From the NCBI GenBank assembly GCA_017794825.1, contig CP051237.1, positions 4,358,501-4,422,500 of the forward strand: a stretch of DNA of 64,000 bases. Direction: 5' to 3'. Both the position numbers and the translations under genes were made by a program. Of this stretch, positions 8,395-17,332 are shown in pieces (within the stretch, counting starts at the first letter, position 1; the number at the start of each line of letters is the position of its first letter). The stretch comes from Pararhizobium sp. (lineage in GTDB: Bacteria; Pseudomonadota; Alphaproteobacteria; Rhizobiales; Rhizobiaceae). The notes under the pieces are model-generated. The model was not told the DNA's origin and did not search any database. It saw only the letters and a list, made by a program, of their open reading frames with translations.

Positions 8395-10170
8395 TCAGGC
8401 GCCCGCTTGCGGACGCATGTCGGCGCGATCGATGCCCGCAACCTCCACCGGCTTCTTCATCGCGTCGCGCCTGAAAGGCTCGCCCAGCTCCTGGTTCAGG
8501 ATCACTTCAATGAAGGTCGTCACGCCATCGGCCTGATCCTTGCAAGACTGCGCCAGGGCCGAAGTCAGTTCTTCCTGGGTGCGCGCCGTTACGCCCTTCA
8601 GCCCGCAGCCCTCTGCGACCTTTGCATAGGAAAGATGCGGATCAAGCTCCGTGCCGACAAAGTTGTTGTCGTACCACAGCGTCGTATTCCGTTTCTCGGC
8701 GCCCCACTGATAGTTCCGGAAGACAACCATGGTGATCGCTGGCCATTCTTCACGGCCGCAGGAGGTCATCTCGCTCATCGAAATGCCGAACGCGCCGTCG
8801 CCAGCAAAGCCCACGACCGGTGTATCCGGACAGCCGATCTTTGCTCCGAGAATGGCCGGGAAGCCGTATCCGCACGGTCCGAAAAGACCAGGCGCCAGAT
8901 ACTTGCGGCCTTTCTCGAATGTTGGATAGGCGTTGCCGATCGCGCAATTGTTGCCGATGTCGCTGGAGATGATCGCATCAGCCGGGAGGCCCGCCTGGAT
9001 CGCCCGCCAGGCCATGCGCGGCGACATGCGGTCCGGCTCGCGATTGCGCGCTTCCTCGTTCCATACGGTTCCCGGATCGTCCTCTTCATGGTCCATGCCG
9101 CTCAGCGTCTGGAGCCAGGCGGACTTGGTCTGATGGATCAAGGCTTTCCGATCGTCCCGCCCCTTGTCTCCGGCTGCGGGCGTGAGCTTCTCGAGTATCC
9201 TTTGCGCAACCTGCTTTGCGTCGCCGCAAATTCCGACGGTGACTTTCTTGGTCAGGCCGATGCGGTCGGCGTTGATGTCGACCTGTATGATTTTCGCATC
9301 TTTCGGCCAGTAGTCGATGCCGTATCCGGGCAGCGTTGAAAACGGGTTGAGGCGGGTGCCGAGCGCCAGCACCACATCCGCCTTCGAGATGAGCTCCATG
9401 GCCGCGCGCGATCCGTTGTAGCCGAGCGGGCCGCAGGCAAGCGGGTGGCTTCCCGGAAAGCTGTCATTGTGCTGGTAGCCGCTGGCGACCGGCGCGTCGA
9501 GACGTTCCGCAAGCGCCTTGCAGGCGTCGATCGCGCCGCCGATGACCACGCCAGCGCCAGACAGGATGACCGGGAACTTCGCGTCGGAGAGCAGGGCGGC
9601 GGCTTCGGAAATCGCATCCTCGCCGCCGGCTGGCCTTTCAAACTTGACGATCTGCGGTAGTTCGATATCGATGACCTGGGTCCAGAAATCGCGCGGCACG
9701 TTGATCTGCGCCGGGGCGGAGCCGCGCCAGGCCTTGAGGATGACGCGGTTCAGCACCTCCGCCATGCGCGAGGGATCGCGCACCTCTTCCTGGTAGCAGA
9801 CCATGTCGCGGAACAGCGCCATCTGCTCGACTTCCTGGAAGCCGCCCTGGCCGATGGTCTTGTTGGCCGCCTGCGGCGTCACCAGAAGCATCGGCGTATG
9901 GTTCCAGTAGGCGGTCTTGATCGGCGTGACGAAATTGGTGATGCCAGGTCCGTTCTGGGCGACGGCCATCGCCATCTTGCCGGTCGCTCTCGTGTATCCG
10001 TCGCAGATAATGCCGGCGTTGCCTTCATGCGCGCAATCCCAGAAGGTGATGCCCGCCTGCGGGAAAAGATCGGATATGGGCATCATGGCGGAACCGATAA
10101 TACCGAACGAATGTTCGATCCCGTGCATCTGCAGCACCTTCACGAATGCCTCTTCGGTTGTCATCTTCAT
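8395..10170 (-). CDS. xsc: Sulfoacetaldehyde acetyltransferase
   Basis: 591 residues, the normal size for Xsc. This ThDP enzyme converts sulfoacetaldehyde and phosphate to acetyl phosphate and sulfite, the desulfonation step of taurine breakdown. The N-terminal M-K-M-T-T-E-E-A-F-V-K-V-L start, the F-G-I-I-G-S-A-M-M-P-I-S-D-L-F-P block, and the ThDP motif G-D-G-A-F-G-I ending in N-Y-Q-W-G-A-E-K-R-N are typical of Xsc rather than acetolactate synthase. The ATG at 10170 follows a GAGG ribosome binding site; the open frame continues upstream without coding character. Phosphotransacetylase and a sulfite exporter or oxidase, often linked, are not in the window. Confidence 0.95.
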   Translation of the reverse strand: MKMTTEEAFVKVLQMHGIEHSFGIIGSAMMPISDLFPQAGITFWDCAHEGNAGIICDGYTRATGKMAMAVAQNGPGITNFVTPIKTAYWNHTPMLLVTPQAANKTIGQGGFQEVEQMALFRDMVCYQEEVRDPSRMAEVLNRVILKAWRGSAPAQINVPRDFWTQVIDIELPQIVKFERPAGGEDAISEAAALLSDAKFPVILSGAGVVIGGAIDACKALAERLDAPVASGYQHNDSFPGSHPLACGPLGYNGSRAAMELISKADVVLALGTRLNPFSTLPGYGIDYWPKDAKIIQVDINADRIGLTKKVTVGICGDAKQVAQRILEKLTPAAGDKGRDDRKALIHQTKSAWLQTLSGMDHEEDDPGTVWNEEARNREPDRMSPRMAWRAIQAGLPADAIISSDIGNNCAIGNAYPTFEKGRKYLAPGLFGPCGYGFPAILGAKIGCPDTPVVGFAGDGAFGISMSEMTSCGREEWPAITMVVFRNYQWGAEKRNTTLWYDNNFVGTELDPHLSYAKVAEGCGLKGVTARTQEELTSALAQSCKDQADGVTTFIEVILNQELGEPFRRDAMKKPVEVAGIDRADMRPQAGA

Positions 10171-10295
10171 CGCTTGGTTCCTCTCTTTGATCCCTGGCGC
10201 AGGTCTGCCGCCTTTTTGACTGATAGGAGTTTTGACCGGTTCATGCTTAGAACCAGATCGGTCCAATGAATTGCGCCAGCGGCGGCAAACTGGCT
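10171..10295 (-). promoter_or_regulatory. xsc upstream region with GGTCCA element
   Basis: The 125 bases between tauR and xsc carry GGTCCAAT at 10260-10267, sharing GGTCCAnT with the two elements upstream of tauA (GGTCCAGT at 8120, GGTCCATT at 8151 counting from the second G). It sits about 90 bases ahead of the xsc start, a plausible activator position. A candidate TauR site, weaker than the tauA ones on its own. Confidence 0.4.
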
Positions 10296-11777
10296 CTACT
10301 GGTCCTGTCGCATCGCCTTCACGATTTGAGCGAGGCGCTCGATGCCCGGCTCGATGCGTTCTTCCGAAATGGAGGAAAATCCGAGGCGGAAATAGTTGCG
10401 GTGCATATCCGGCTCGCTGAAATAGATATCGCCCGGCTCGATGATGACGCCGTCCTCCAGGGCTCTCGCCGCAAGTTCGGTGCTGTCGAGCCATTCCGGC
10501 CCCTTGACCCAGTAGGACGTGCCGCCGAAACAGGGGGCTTCCGCCCATCCGGGAAACCAGGCGTCAAGCGCCTTTCCCATGGCCATCCAACGGTTGCGAT
10601 AGCTGCGGTGAAGCCGGCCGATCAGCGTGTCGTGGTGGCCAAGCGCGAGAAACAGCGCGACCACGCCCTGGTTGTTGCCCGGCGGATGACGCAGCATCAA
10701 TCGCCGCAGTGCGCGGGCTTCGCGAATGAGGGGCGCCGGCGCCACCATGAAACCCATCCGCAAACCAGGCATCAGCGATTTCGACAGGCTGCCGACATAG
10801 AGGACGCGCTGCGCGCCATCGAGCGACTTCAGAGCCGGCGTCGGCTCGCCTTCGTAATTGGTCTCCGATTCATAATCGTCTTCGATGATCAGGCTGTCAG
10901 CTTCCTCTGCCCAGGCGAGGAGCTGCTTGCGCCGCTCCAGCGACATCGTCACATTCGTCGGGTACTGATGGCTCGGCGTGACGAAAACCAGGTCCGAACC
11001 GGCGAGTTCCTCGCCCACGACAATGCCTTCGCTGTCGACCGGAACCGGGCTGATTGTGTCCGTTCTCAAGCTGAAAATGTTGCGGATATCCGGGTAGCCG
11101 GGATTTTCGATGGCCACCTTCGTGCCCTGCTTCACCAGCAGGCTGGAGAGGATATAGAGCGCGTTCTGCGCGCCGAGGGTCAACAGGATTTCATCCGGCT
11201 CGGCATAGATGCCGCGCCGGGTCAGGATGCGCTGGCGTATCTGCTCGATCAGCATCCGGTCGTCTTCGGCGAAATGGTCGTTGGTCCAGGCGTCCAGCCA
11301 CTTGCGTCCCATGGACTGCCGCATGCAGTCGCGCCAGGCGGCGATCGGAAACAGGGCGGCGTCCGCCTGTCCGTAGATGAACGGATAAGGATAGTCGTGC
11401 CAGTTTGATGGCTTGACGATGTTTGTCTGATCGCTTGGATGAACCCGGAATCGCGCGGCCCAGTTGGTCGTCGGCGTCTTCTTGGATGAATTGGCGGCCG
11501 GTTTGAGACCCGACACGGCGCCGTCGTGGATGTCCGGCGATACGTAGAAACCGGAGCGCTCACGCGCAATCAGATATCCGTCGGACGCAAGCGCCTGGTA
11601 GGCCAGCATCACGGTGTTGCGCGAGACGTGCAGGCGTTTCGCCATGGAGCGCGTGGATGGTATCGGCGCGCCGACCGGAAGTTGTCCGGAAAGCATGGCC
11701 GAGACCAGCATCTCACGGATCTGGGTTTGCAAAGTCGTCATTTCCATGCGTTCGACATGGAACAGGGAATTGCGCAT
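10296..11777 (-). CDS. tauR: MocR/GntR-family taurine regulator TauR
   Basis: 493-residue fusion typical of MocR regulators. Residues 12-80 form a winged GntR helix-turn-helix (P-S-T-R-S-M-A-K-R-L-H-V-S-R-N-T-V-M-L-A-Y). After a linker comes a class I aminotransferase-like domain with the PLP lysine K333 in S-L-S-K-S-L. In the Rhodobacter model TauR activates taurine genes. Its place just upstream of xsc and tauABC, with a divergent oxidoreductase on the other side, supports that role. A second possible start is the Met at residue 11 or 13, giving a shorter N-terminus. Confidence 0.87.
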   Translation of the reverse strand: MRNSLFHVERMEMTTLQTQIREMLVSAMLSGQLPVGAPIPSTRSMAKRLHVSRNTVMLAYQALASDGYLIARERSGFYVSPDIHDGAVSGLKPAANSSKKTPTTNWAARFRVHPSDQTNIVKPSNWHDYPYPFIYGQADAALFPIAAWRDCMRQSMGRKWLDAWTNDHFAEDDRMLIEQIRQRILTRRGIYAEPDEILLTLGAQNALYILSSLLVKQGTKVAIENPGYPDIRNIFSLRTDTISPVPVDSEGIVVGEELAGSDLVFVTPSHQYPTNVTMSLERRKQLLAWAEEADSLIIEDDYESETNYEGEPTPALKSLDGAQRVLYVGSLSKSLMPGLRMGFMVAPAPLIREARALRRLMLRHPPGNNQGVVALFLALGHHDTLIGRLHRSYRNRWMAMGKALDAWFPGWAEAPCFGGTSYWVKGPEWLDSTELAARALEDGVIIEPGDIYFSEPDMHRNYFRLGFSSISEERIEPGIERLAQIVKAMRQDQ

Positions 11778-12018
11778 GGCGTCGTCGTTCCGGTTGGTTG
11801 TGTAAATTGGCGGATCTGGCCCTATTGTGCGGCCAATAATCCTCCCATGATCAGCGGCGGCAGACTGGAGTCAGATTGCAGAAATGTCAATGAACATTGG
11901 AAATACTGACTTTTCGACGTAAATTGGCGCCTGGAAATCGTGGCCGGCTTTATGGCAATCACCGGCGTCATCTGGTATCAATCTGGTATCAATAGCGATA
12001 CTTGCAGGAGAAGCGCTT
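11778..12018. promoter_or_regulatory. Divergent control region between tauR and the DMGDH-like gene
   Basis: The region contains an exact 11-base direct repeat GTAAATTGGCG at 11802-11812 and 11919-11929, 117 bases apart. Each is followed by a GGA/CTGG-like element (CTGGCCC at 11816, CTGGAAA at 11931). It could bind TauR or a second regulator serving both promoters. A duplicated TCTGGTATCAA also occurs at 11970-11992, just ahead of the downstream start. Confidence 0.45.
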
Positions 12019-14481
12019 TTGACCGAACTGCCGCGACATTGCCGTGTTGTCATTATCGGGGGAGGGGTCGTCGGATGCTCCGTCGCCTATCACCTCGCTC
12101 ATCAGGGATGGCGGGACGTCGTGCTGCTGGAACGCCAGCGCCTGACCAGCGGGACGACCTGGCATGCGGCCGGTCTTATTGCGCAACTGCGCGCCACGCT
12201 GAACATGACGCGGCTCGCGAAATACAGCCAGGAGCTCTACGGTTCGCTGGAGGCTGAAACCGGCGTTGCGACGGGGTTCAGGCGCAACGGTTCGATCGCC
12301 GTGGCGCTCAGCGCCGACAGAATGGAGGAACTGCTGCGCAACGCCTCCATGGCGAAGGTGCACGGCGTCGAGGTCGATGTTCTCACCACTGCGCAATGCG
12401 GTGACATGTATCCGTGGCTGAACACGGACGGCGTGGTGGGCGGCCTGCACATTCCGCTGGACGGTCAGGCCGACCCGGCCAACATTGCAATGGCGTTGGC
12501 CAAGGGCGCGCGCCAGAAGGGCGTCGCAATCCACGAACTGACGAAGGTGGAGGAAATCTTCGTTCGCGACGGTCGGGCCACCGGCGTACGCACGAACCGC
12601 GGCGAAGTCGACGCCGAGATCATCGTGAATTGCGCCGGCATGTGGGGCCGGCAAGTCGGCCGGATGGCCGGCGTCAACGTTCCGCTCCATGCCTGCGAGC
12701 ATTTTTATATCGTAACCGAACCGGTTGCGGATCTTCCGGGAAATCTGCCCGTGCTGCGTGTGCCGGACGAATGCGCCTACTACAAGGAAGACGCCGGAAA
12801 GATCCTGCTCGGCGCCTTCGAACCGGTCGCCAAGCCATGGGGCGCTGACGGGATTCCGGATGATTTCTGTTTCGACCAGTTGCCCGAGGATTTCGACCAC
12901 TTCGAACCGATCCTTGCCAAGGCTATCAACCGGTTTCCGCAGTTGGAAACGGCGGGGATTCAGACATTCTTCAACGGACCGGAGAGTTTCACGCCGGATG
13001 ATCGCTATCTCCTCGGACCGTCGCCCGAGGTTGAAAATTTTTACGTCGCCGCAGGTTTCAACTCGGTTGGCATACAGTCGGGTGGAGGAGCCGGAAAGGC
13101 GTTGGCGGAGTGGATCGTCGAAGGCGCGCCGCCTTTCGATCTGTCGGATGTGGACATCCGACGAATGGAGCCCTTCCAGGGCAACAGCGCCTATCTCAAG
13201 GAGCGGGTGAGCGAGACCCTCGGCCTGCTCTACGCCGATCACTATCCGCATCGACAGTACCGGACATCGCGCAATGTCCGCCATACGCCATTCCACGAAC
13301 AGATGGCGCAAAACGGCGCTCATTTCGGAGAAACGGCCGGCTGGGAACGGCCGCATTTCTTTGACGATGGTTCCAAAGCCGAAGGCGTCAAATACAGTTT
13401 CGGCTGGAAGCGGCAGCCCTGGTTCAGTTGTGTGGCGCGGGAACATCGCGCAGTTAGGGAAGCCGCCGGCCTGTTTGATTTGTCGGCATTCGGAAAGTTT
13501 CACGTCGAGGGACCGGACAGCGTCGATGTCCTGCAGCGCATATGTGGAAATGACGTCGACGTGGCCCCCGGTCGGATTGTCTATACGCAATGGCTCAACG
13601 AGCGCGGCGGGATCGAGGCTGACCTTACTGTAACGCGCATTGCGCAAGACAGGTTTCTTGTCGTCACCGGGGCTGCGACCGTGACCCGGGATTTCGCCTG
13701 GCTGAAGCGCCACATTCCTGAGGACGCGCGCTGCATTGCTGTCAACGTCACCGGCGGCGAGGCTGTGCTCGGGCTTATGGGTCCGAATGCGCGCCGGATT
13801 CTTGCAAAGATTACTTCCGCCGATCTGTCCAGCGAAGCTTTTCCCTTCGGCTTGGCGCAAACGATCGAACTCGGCATGGCGCACGGCCGGGCGCATCGCA
13901 TCACCTATGTCGGCGAACTGGGGTGGGAGCTTTATGTGCCGACCGACATGGCGCGTCATGTCTTCGACGTGGTGATGGAGGCCGGCAGAGACGAGGGGTT
14001 AAGGCTCGCCGGCATGCATGCCCTTGAAACCTGCCGGCTTGAAAAGGCCTATCGCCATTTCGGGCATGACATCACGGACGAGGACCATGTCATCGACGCC
14101 GGGCTTGGTTTTGCGGTCAAGACCGGGAAGGCGGATGGCGGATATGGGCCGTTCATTGGCCGGGAGGCTGTTCTGGCACGGCGAGAAGCCGGCCCCACGC
14201 GAAGATTGCTGCAGTTCCTGCTCGAGGACCCGGCGCCGCTGCTTTACCACGCCGAACCGATCTTTCGCGACGGCGAGGCTGTCGGCTATCTCTCGTCTGC
14301 GGGCTATGGCCATACGCTCGGAGCGGCCGTCGGCCTGGGTTATGTGCCAGTGCGCGACGGCGAGAGCCTCGAAAGCATGCTCGCTTCAGATTACCGGATC
14401 GAGGTGGCGGGCAGGTCGTTTGTTGCAAAGCCGAGCAGCCAGCCGCTCTACGATCCGCGTTCCGATCGTATCAGGCGTTAG
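12019..14481 (+). CDS. Dimethylglycine/sarcosine dehydrogenase-like flavoprotein with GcvT domain
   Basis: 820 residues in the DMGDH family: an N-terminal FAD/DAO domain (I-I-G-G-G-V-V-G near residue 12) with S-G-T-T-W-H-A-A-G-L, where the His is the covalent FAD attachment site in relatives, then a linker and a C-terminal aminomethyltransferase (GcvT) domain with L-G-L-M-G-P-N-A-R and H-A-L-E-T-C-R-L-E-K-A-Y. Such enzymes oxidise N-methyl amines and pass the one-carbon unit to tetrahydrofolate. The TTG start is supported by AGGAG eight bases upstream. It is divergent from tauR and near xsc, which suggests an N-methylated or plain taurine substrate. That is inference; a dimethylglycine or sarcosine substrate is equally possible from sequence. 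Confidence 0.85.
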   Translation: MTELPRHCRVVIIGGGVVGCSVAYHLAHQGWRDVVLLERQRLTSGTTWHAAGLIAQLRATLNMTRLAKYSQELYGSLEAETGVATGFRRNGSIAVALSADRMEELLRNASMAKVHGVEVDVLTTAQCGDMYPWLNTDGVVGGLHIPLDGQADPANIAMALAKGARQKGVAIHELTKVEEIFVRDGRATGVRTNRGEVDAEIIVNCAGMWGRQVGRMAGVNVPLHACEHFYIVTEPVADLPGNLPVLRVPDECAYYKEDAGKILLGAFEPVAKPWGADGIPDDFCFDQLPEDFDHFEPILAKAINRFPQLETAGIQTFFNGPESFTPDDRYLLGPSPEVENFYVAAGFNSVGIQSGGGAGKALAEWIVEGAPPFDLSDVDIRRMEPFQGNSAYLKERVSETLGLLYADHYPHRQYRTSRNVRHTPFHEQMAQNGAHFGETAGWERPHFFDDGSKAEGVKYSFGWKRQPWFSCVAREHRAVREAAGLFDLSAFGKFHVEGPDSVDVLQRICGNDVDVAPGRIVYTQWLNERGGIEADLTVTRIAQDRFLVVTGAATVTRDFAWLKRHIPEDARCIAVNVTGGEAVLGLMGPNARRILAKITSADLSSEAFPFGLAQTIELGMAHGRAHRITYVGELGWELYVPTDMARHVFDVVMEAGRDEGLRLAGMHALETCRLEKAYRHFGHDITDEDHVIDAGLGFAVKTGKADGGYGPFIGREAVLARREAGPTRRLLQFLLEDPAPLLYHAEPIFRDGEAVGYLSSAGYGHTLGAAVGLGYVPVRDGESLESMLASDYRIEVAGRSFVAKPSSQPLYDPRSDRIRR

Positions 14482-14636
14482 GCCTGACGCCGCCGACGGT
14501 CTGTATTCACCGCCCGATGGGTGTGGAAGAAGGTCCGCATCCACTTTCTCCATTGGCTCTCGGTGAATCTGCGTGGTGCGATGAACTGGTTCAGATTGTC
14601 GAATCCCGGAGGGGTGTGTTCGTTTCCGTAGGTCAT
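14478..14636 (-). CDS. Small 52-residue protein of unknown function
   Basis: A short frame with a good ribosome binding site (AGGAG about nine bases before the ATG at 14636). The protein is polar and aromatic-rich with a basic tail (motifs Q-F-I-A-P-R-R-F-T-E-S-Q-W-R-K-W and T-H-R-A-V-N-T-D-R-R-R-R). Its stop overlaps the DMGDH-like stop by four bases, convergently. I do not recognise the family. The strong start signal and amino-acid bias toward structured residues argue for a real gene, but it could be chance. Confidence 0.45.
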   Translation of the reverse strand: MTYGNEHTPPGFDNLNQFIAPRRFTESQWRKWMRTFFHTHRAVNTDRRRRQA

Positions 14637-14924
14637 TGTCCTGGTCTCCTCTTTCTGAGATTCAGGTGGGGTGAGCAGATGAACGACGCCTGTCCGAATT
14701 GTTAATTCGAGTTCATTTGATCCACTGGCCGTTCCGTCCGCCCTGGAGGCTTTTGAAGCGCCTGCCGGAATTACGAACAACAAACCTTGGGCCTTTTGCA
14801 CAATGCAGGTGGCAAGATGTTTCCAGATCAATATCATGCGCTAAAAACACAAAAGTGATGATGCAGTGCCCTGGTCAACGGAGCATTGCGGTTCCTCACA
14901 CAGGACAGTGAACGCGAGAGCTCA

Positions 14925-17225
14925 ATGAAATTCGGAATCGGACAATCGGTAACTCGGAAAGAAGACGCGCGCTTCCTGACGGGCAGAGGCGCCTATGTCG
15001 AGGACATCATCGATCAAAGGGCGCTGCATGCTCATGTCGTCAGATCGCCGGTGGCGCATGGCGTATTGAAGGCGGTGGACACGGATGCGGCGTCAGGTGC
15101 GGACGGAGTCCTGGCGGTTTTCACGGGCGCGGACTGTCAATCGGACAATATCGGCGGCGTCTCCTGCCATACGCTTATTCCGGGAGTTCACAAGGAGGTC
15201 GCGACCCGGGCATTTCCGGTTCTGGGCGTCGACAAGCTTCTTTATGTCGGAATGCCGGTCGCTGTCGTCATCGCCGACAGCAAAATGGCTGCAAAAGACG
15301 CTGCCGAACTTGTCGAACTCGATTACGAGGAATTGCCTTCTGTGGTTTCGACGACTCATGCGACCGCCGGGGATGCTCCGGAGCTCTGGCCGGACGCTCC
15401 GGGCAATGTTGCGTTTGAAATATCGCTCGGCGACGCTAATGCGACCGAAAAGGCGATTGCGGCGGCTGCCCATGTCACGACGCTCGAATTGCACAACAAT
15501 CGCCTGTCGGCGAATTCGCTTGAAATGCGCGGCACAATGGCGTCTTACGATGCACGCGACGGCAGGGTAACCGTCTATACGTCGACCCAGGCGCCGCACT
15601 CGATCCGCAACGACATAGCGTCCGCAATCGGCTTGTCCCAGAACAACGTCCATGTCGTCGCCCGGGACGTCGGCGGCGGCTTTGGCATGAAAGGCGGCGT
15701 CTATCCGGAAGACATTCTGGTGGCCTGGGCGGCCAGGAAACTTCAGGCCACCGTTAGATGGCATCCCGACCGATCGGAGTCTCTCGTTTCTGACTTTCAC
15801 GGACGCGACCAGAACGTGAAAGCCTCGCTGGCGCTCGATGCTTCGGGACGCATCAAGGCTTTGAAAGTATCCTGCGACTACAATTCCGGCGCATTTCTAT
15901 CGCCGGGAGGAGGCGTGTCGCCGCTCTTCGCCGCAACGCTCGCGACGGGGTGCTACCGGGTGCCCGTGGCGCACGCCGTTTCCAGGGCCGTCTACACCAA
16001 TACCTCGCCGACGCAGCCCTATCGCGGAGCAGGTCGGCCGGAAGCCTCGTATCTGATCGAAAGGCTGCTTGACAAGGCGGCCCGCGAAACCGGGCGCGAC
16101 AGGATTGATCTGCGTCGGCTCAACATGGTGACGAGCGAAGAAATGCCTTACCAGACACCGCTCGTCTACAAGATCGACAGCGGCGACTACCCCGCAATCG
16201 TCGACAGGGCGCTGGAAGCGGCGGACTGGAACGGATTCGAAGCCCGAAAGGCTGAATCCATGGCAAACGGAAAATTCCGCGGCGCCGGAATCGCATTGCA
16301 CATGGAAAACGCGGGTCTCATGAACGAAAGCATGGAGATCCGGTTTGATTCCGGCGGCGGCGTGACGGTGCTCGCGGGAACGTTCAGCCATGGCCAGGGT
16401 CACGAGACAGTCTATTCGCAGATGGTGTCGCAATGGCTTGGCGTGCCATTCGACAGCATCCGTGTCGTCCAGGGCGATACGGACGCCGTCAGCTTTGGTC
16501 GCGGCACCGTGGCGTCGAGATCGATGATCAATGGCGGCGGCTCCCTGAAGATGGCCGCCGACCGGGTGATCGAGAAGGCCCGGGCGATCGCCGGTCATCT
16601 CATGGAGGCAAGCGCGGCCGATATCGTGTTCGAGGACGGCGCGCTGACCGTTGCCGGCACCGACCGCACAATGACGATCCAGAAGGTCGCGGCCATGTCC
16701 TTTGCTCCGATCCTGCCGCCCGAACTCGGGTTGGGTCTTTCCGGCAGTGGCGATTTCAAACTCGAGGGTTTCACTTTCCCCAACGGCTGTCAGGTCGCCG
16801 AAGTTGAGATCGATCCGGAGACAGGCGTCACCTCGATCGTGCGGATCGTAACAGTCGACGATGTCGGCACGGTCATCAATCCGATGCTGCTTGAAGGCCA
16901 GCTGGTCGGCGGCATCGCGCAGGGTCTCGGTCAGGCGATGATGGAGGACTTCGTCTACGATGACAGCGGACAGGTGGTGACGGGAAGCTTTATGGATTAT
17001 GCAATGCCGCGCGCTTCGGACATGCCTCCAATTCACTTCGAGGCGCTGAACACCGCCACCCAAACCAATCCCTTGGGCGCCAAAGGCGCAGGGGAATCCG
17101 GCACCGTTGGGGCAACGCCAGTGCTCATTTCGGCAATTCTTGACGCCCTACATCACCTCGGCGTTGATGATATTGCGCTTCCGGCGACGCCCGCAAAGGT
17201 CTGGTCCGCGATCAACATGACATAA
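14925..17225 (+). CDS. Xanthine dehydrogenase/CO dehydrogenase-family molybdopterin large subunit (orphan)
   Basis: 766 residues covering the full large subunit of the molybdenum hydroxylase family. N-terminal G-Q-S-V-T-R-K-E-D-A-R-F-L-T-G-R-G resembles CoxL; Moco-binding blocks G-G-F-G-M-K-G and G-x-F-S-H-G-Q-G-H-E-T follow, and the catalytic Glu is E724 in G-A-G-E-S-G. The active-site loop reads P-Y-R-G-A-G-R-P-E-A, not the A-Y-R-C-S-F-R of true CO dehydrogenase, so the substrate is probably an aldehyde or N-heterocycle. The usual FAD (medium) and 2Fe-2S (small) subunits are absent on both sides. ATG at 14925 chosen by similarity to family N-termini. Confidence 0.87.
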   Translation: MKFGIGQSVTRKEDARFLTGRGAYVEDIIDQRALHAHVVRSPVAHGVLKAVDTDAASGADGVLAVFTGADCQSDNIGGVSCHTLIPGVHKEVATRAFPVLGVDKLLYVGMPVAVVIADSKMAAKDAAELVELDYEELPSVVSTTHATAGDAPELWPDAPGNVAFEISLGDANATEKAIAAAAHVTTLELHNNRLSANSLEMRGTMASYDARDGRVTVYTSTQAPHSIRNDIASAIGLSQNNVHVVARDVGGGFGMKGGVYPEDILVAWAARKLQATVRWHPDRSESLVSDFHGRDQNVKASLALDASGRIKALKVSCDYNSGAFLSPGGGVSPLFAATLATGCYRVPVAHAVSRAVYTNTSPTQPYRGAGRPEASYLIERLLDKAARETGRDRIDLRRLNMVTSEEMPYQTPLVYKIDSGDYPAIVDRALEAADWNGFEARKAESMANGKFRGAGIALHMENAGLMNESMEIRFDSGGGVTVLAGTFSHGQGHETVYSQMVSQWLGVPFDSIRVVQGDTDAVSFGRGTVASRSMINGGGSLKMAADRVIEKARAIAGHLMEASAADIVFEDGALTVAGTDRTMTIQKVAAMSFAPILPPELGLGLSGSGDFKLEGFTFPNGCQVAEVEIDPETGVTSIVRIVTVDDVGTVINPMLLEGQLVGGIAQGLGQAMMEDFVYDDSGQVVTGSFMDYAMPRASDMPPIHFEALNTATQTNPLGAKGAGESGTVGATPVLISAILDALHHLGVDDIALPATPAKVWSAINMT

Positions 17226-17332
17226 TCATTTAACCAGCTGAGCTGACACGCCGGCCTTCGGAATCACCGCCTCTACCGGTTTGCCGAAGAGCGTTTCCGG
17301 TTGTCCTGCGCGCAGACTTGCAAAGATTCCGT

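Noticed and set aside
11989..13959. Long minus-strand open frame (656 codons) under the DMGDH-like gene
   Set aside because: Shadow of the plus-strand flavoprotein; no recognisable domain and the coding-strand product is fully conserved in motif order.
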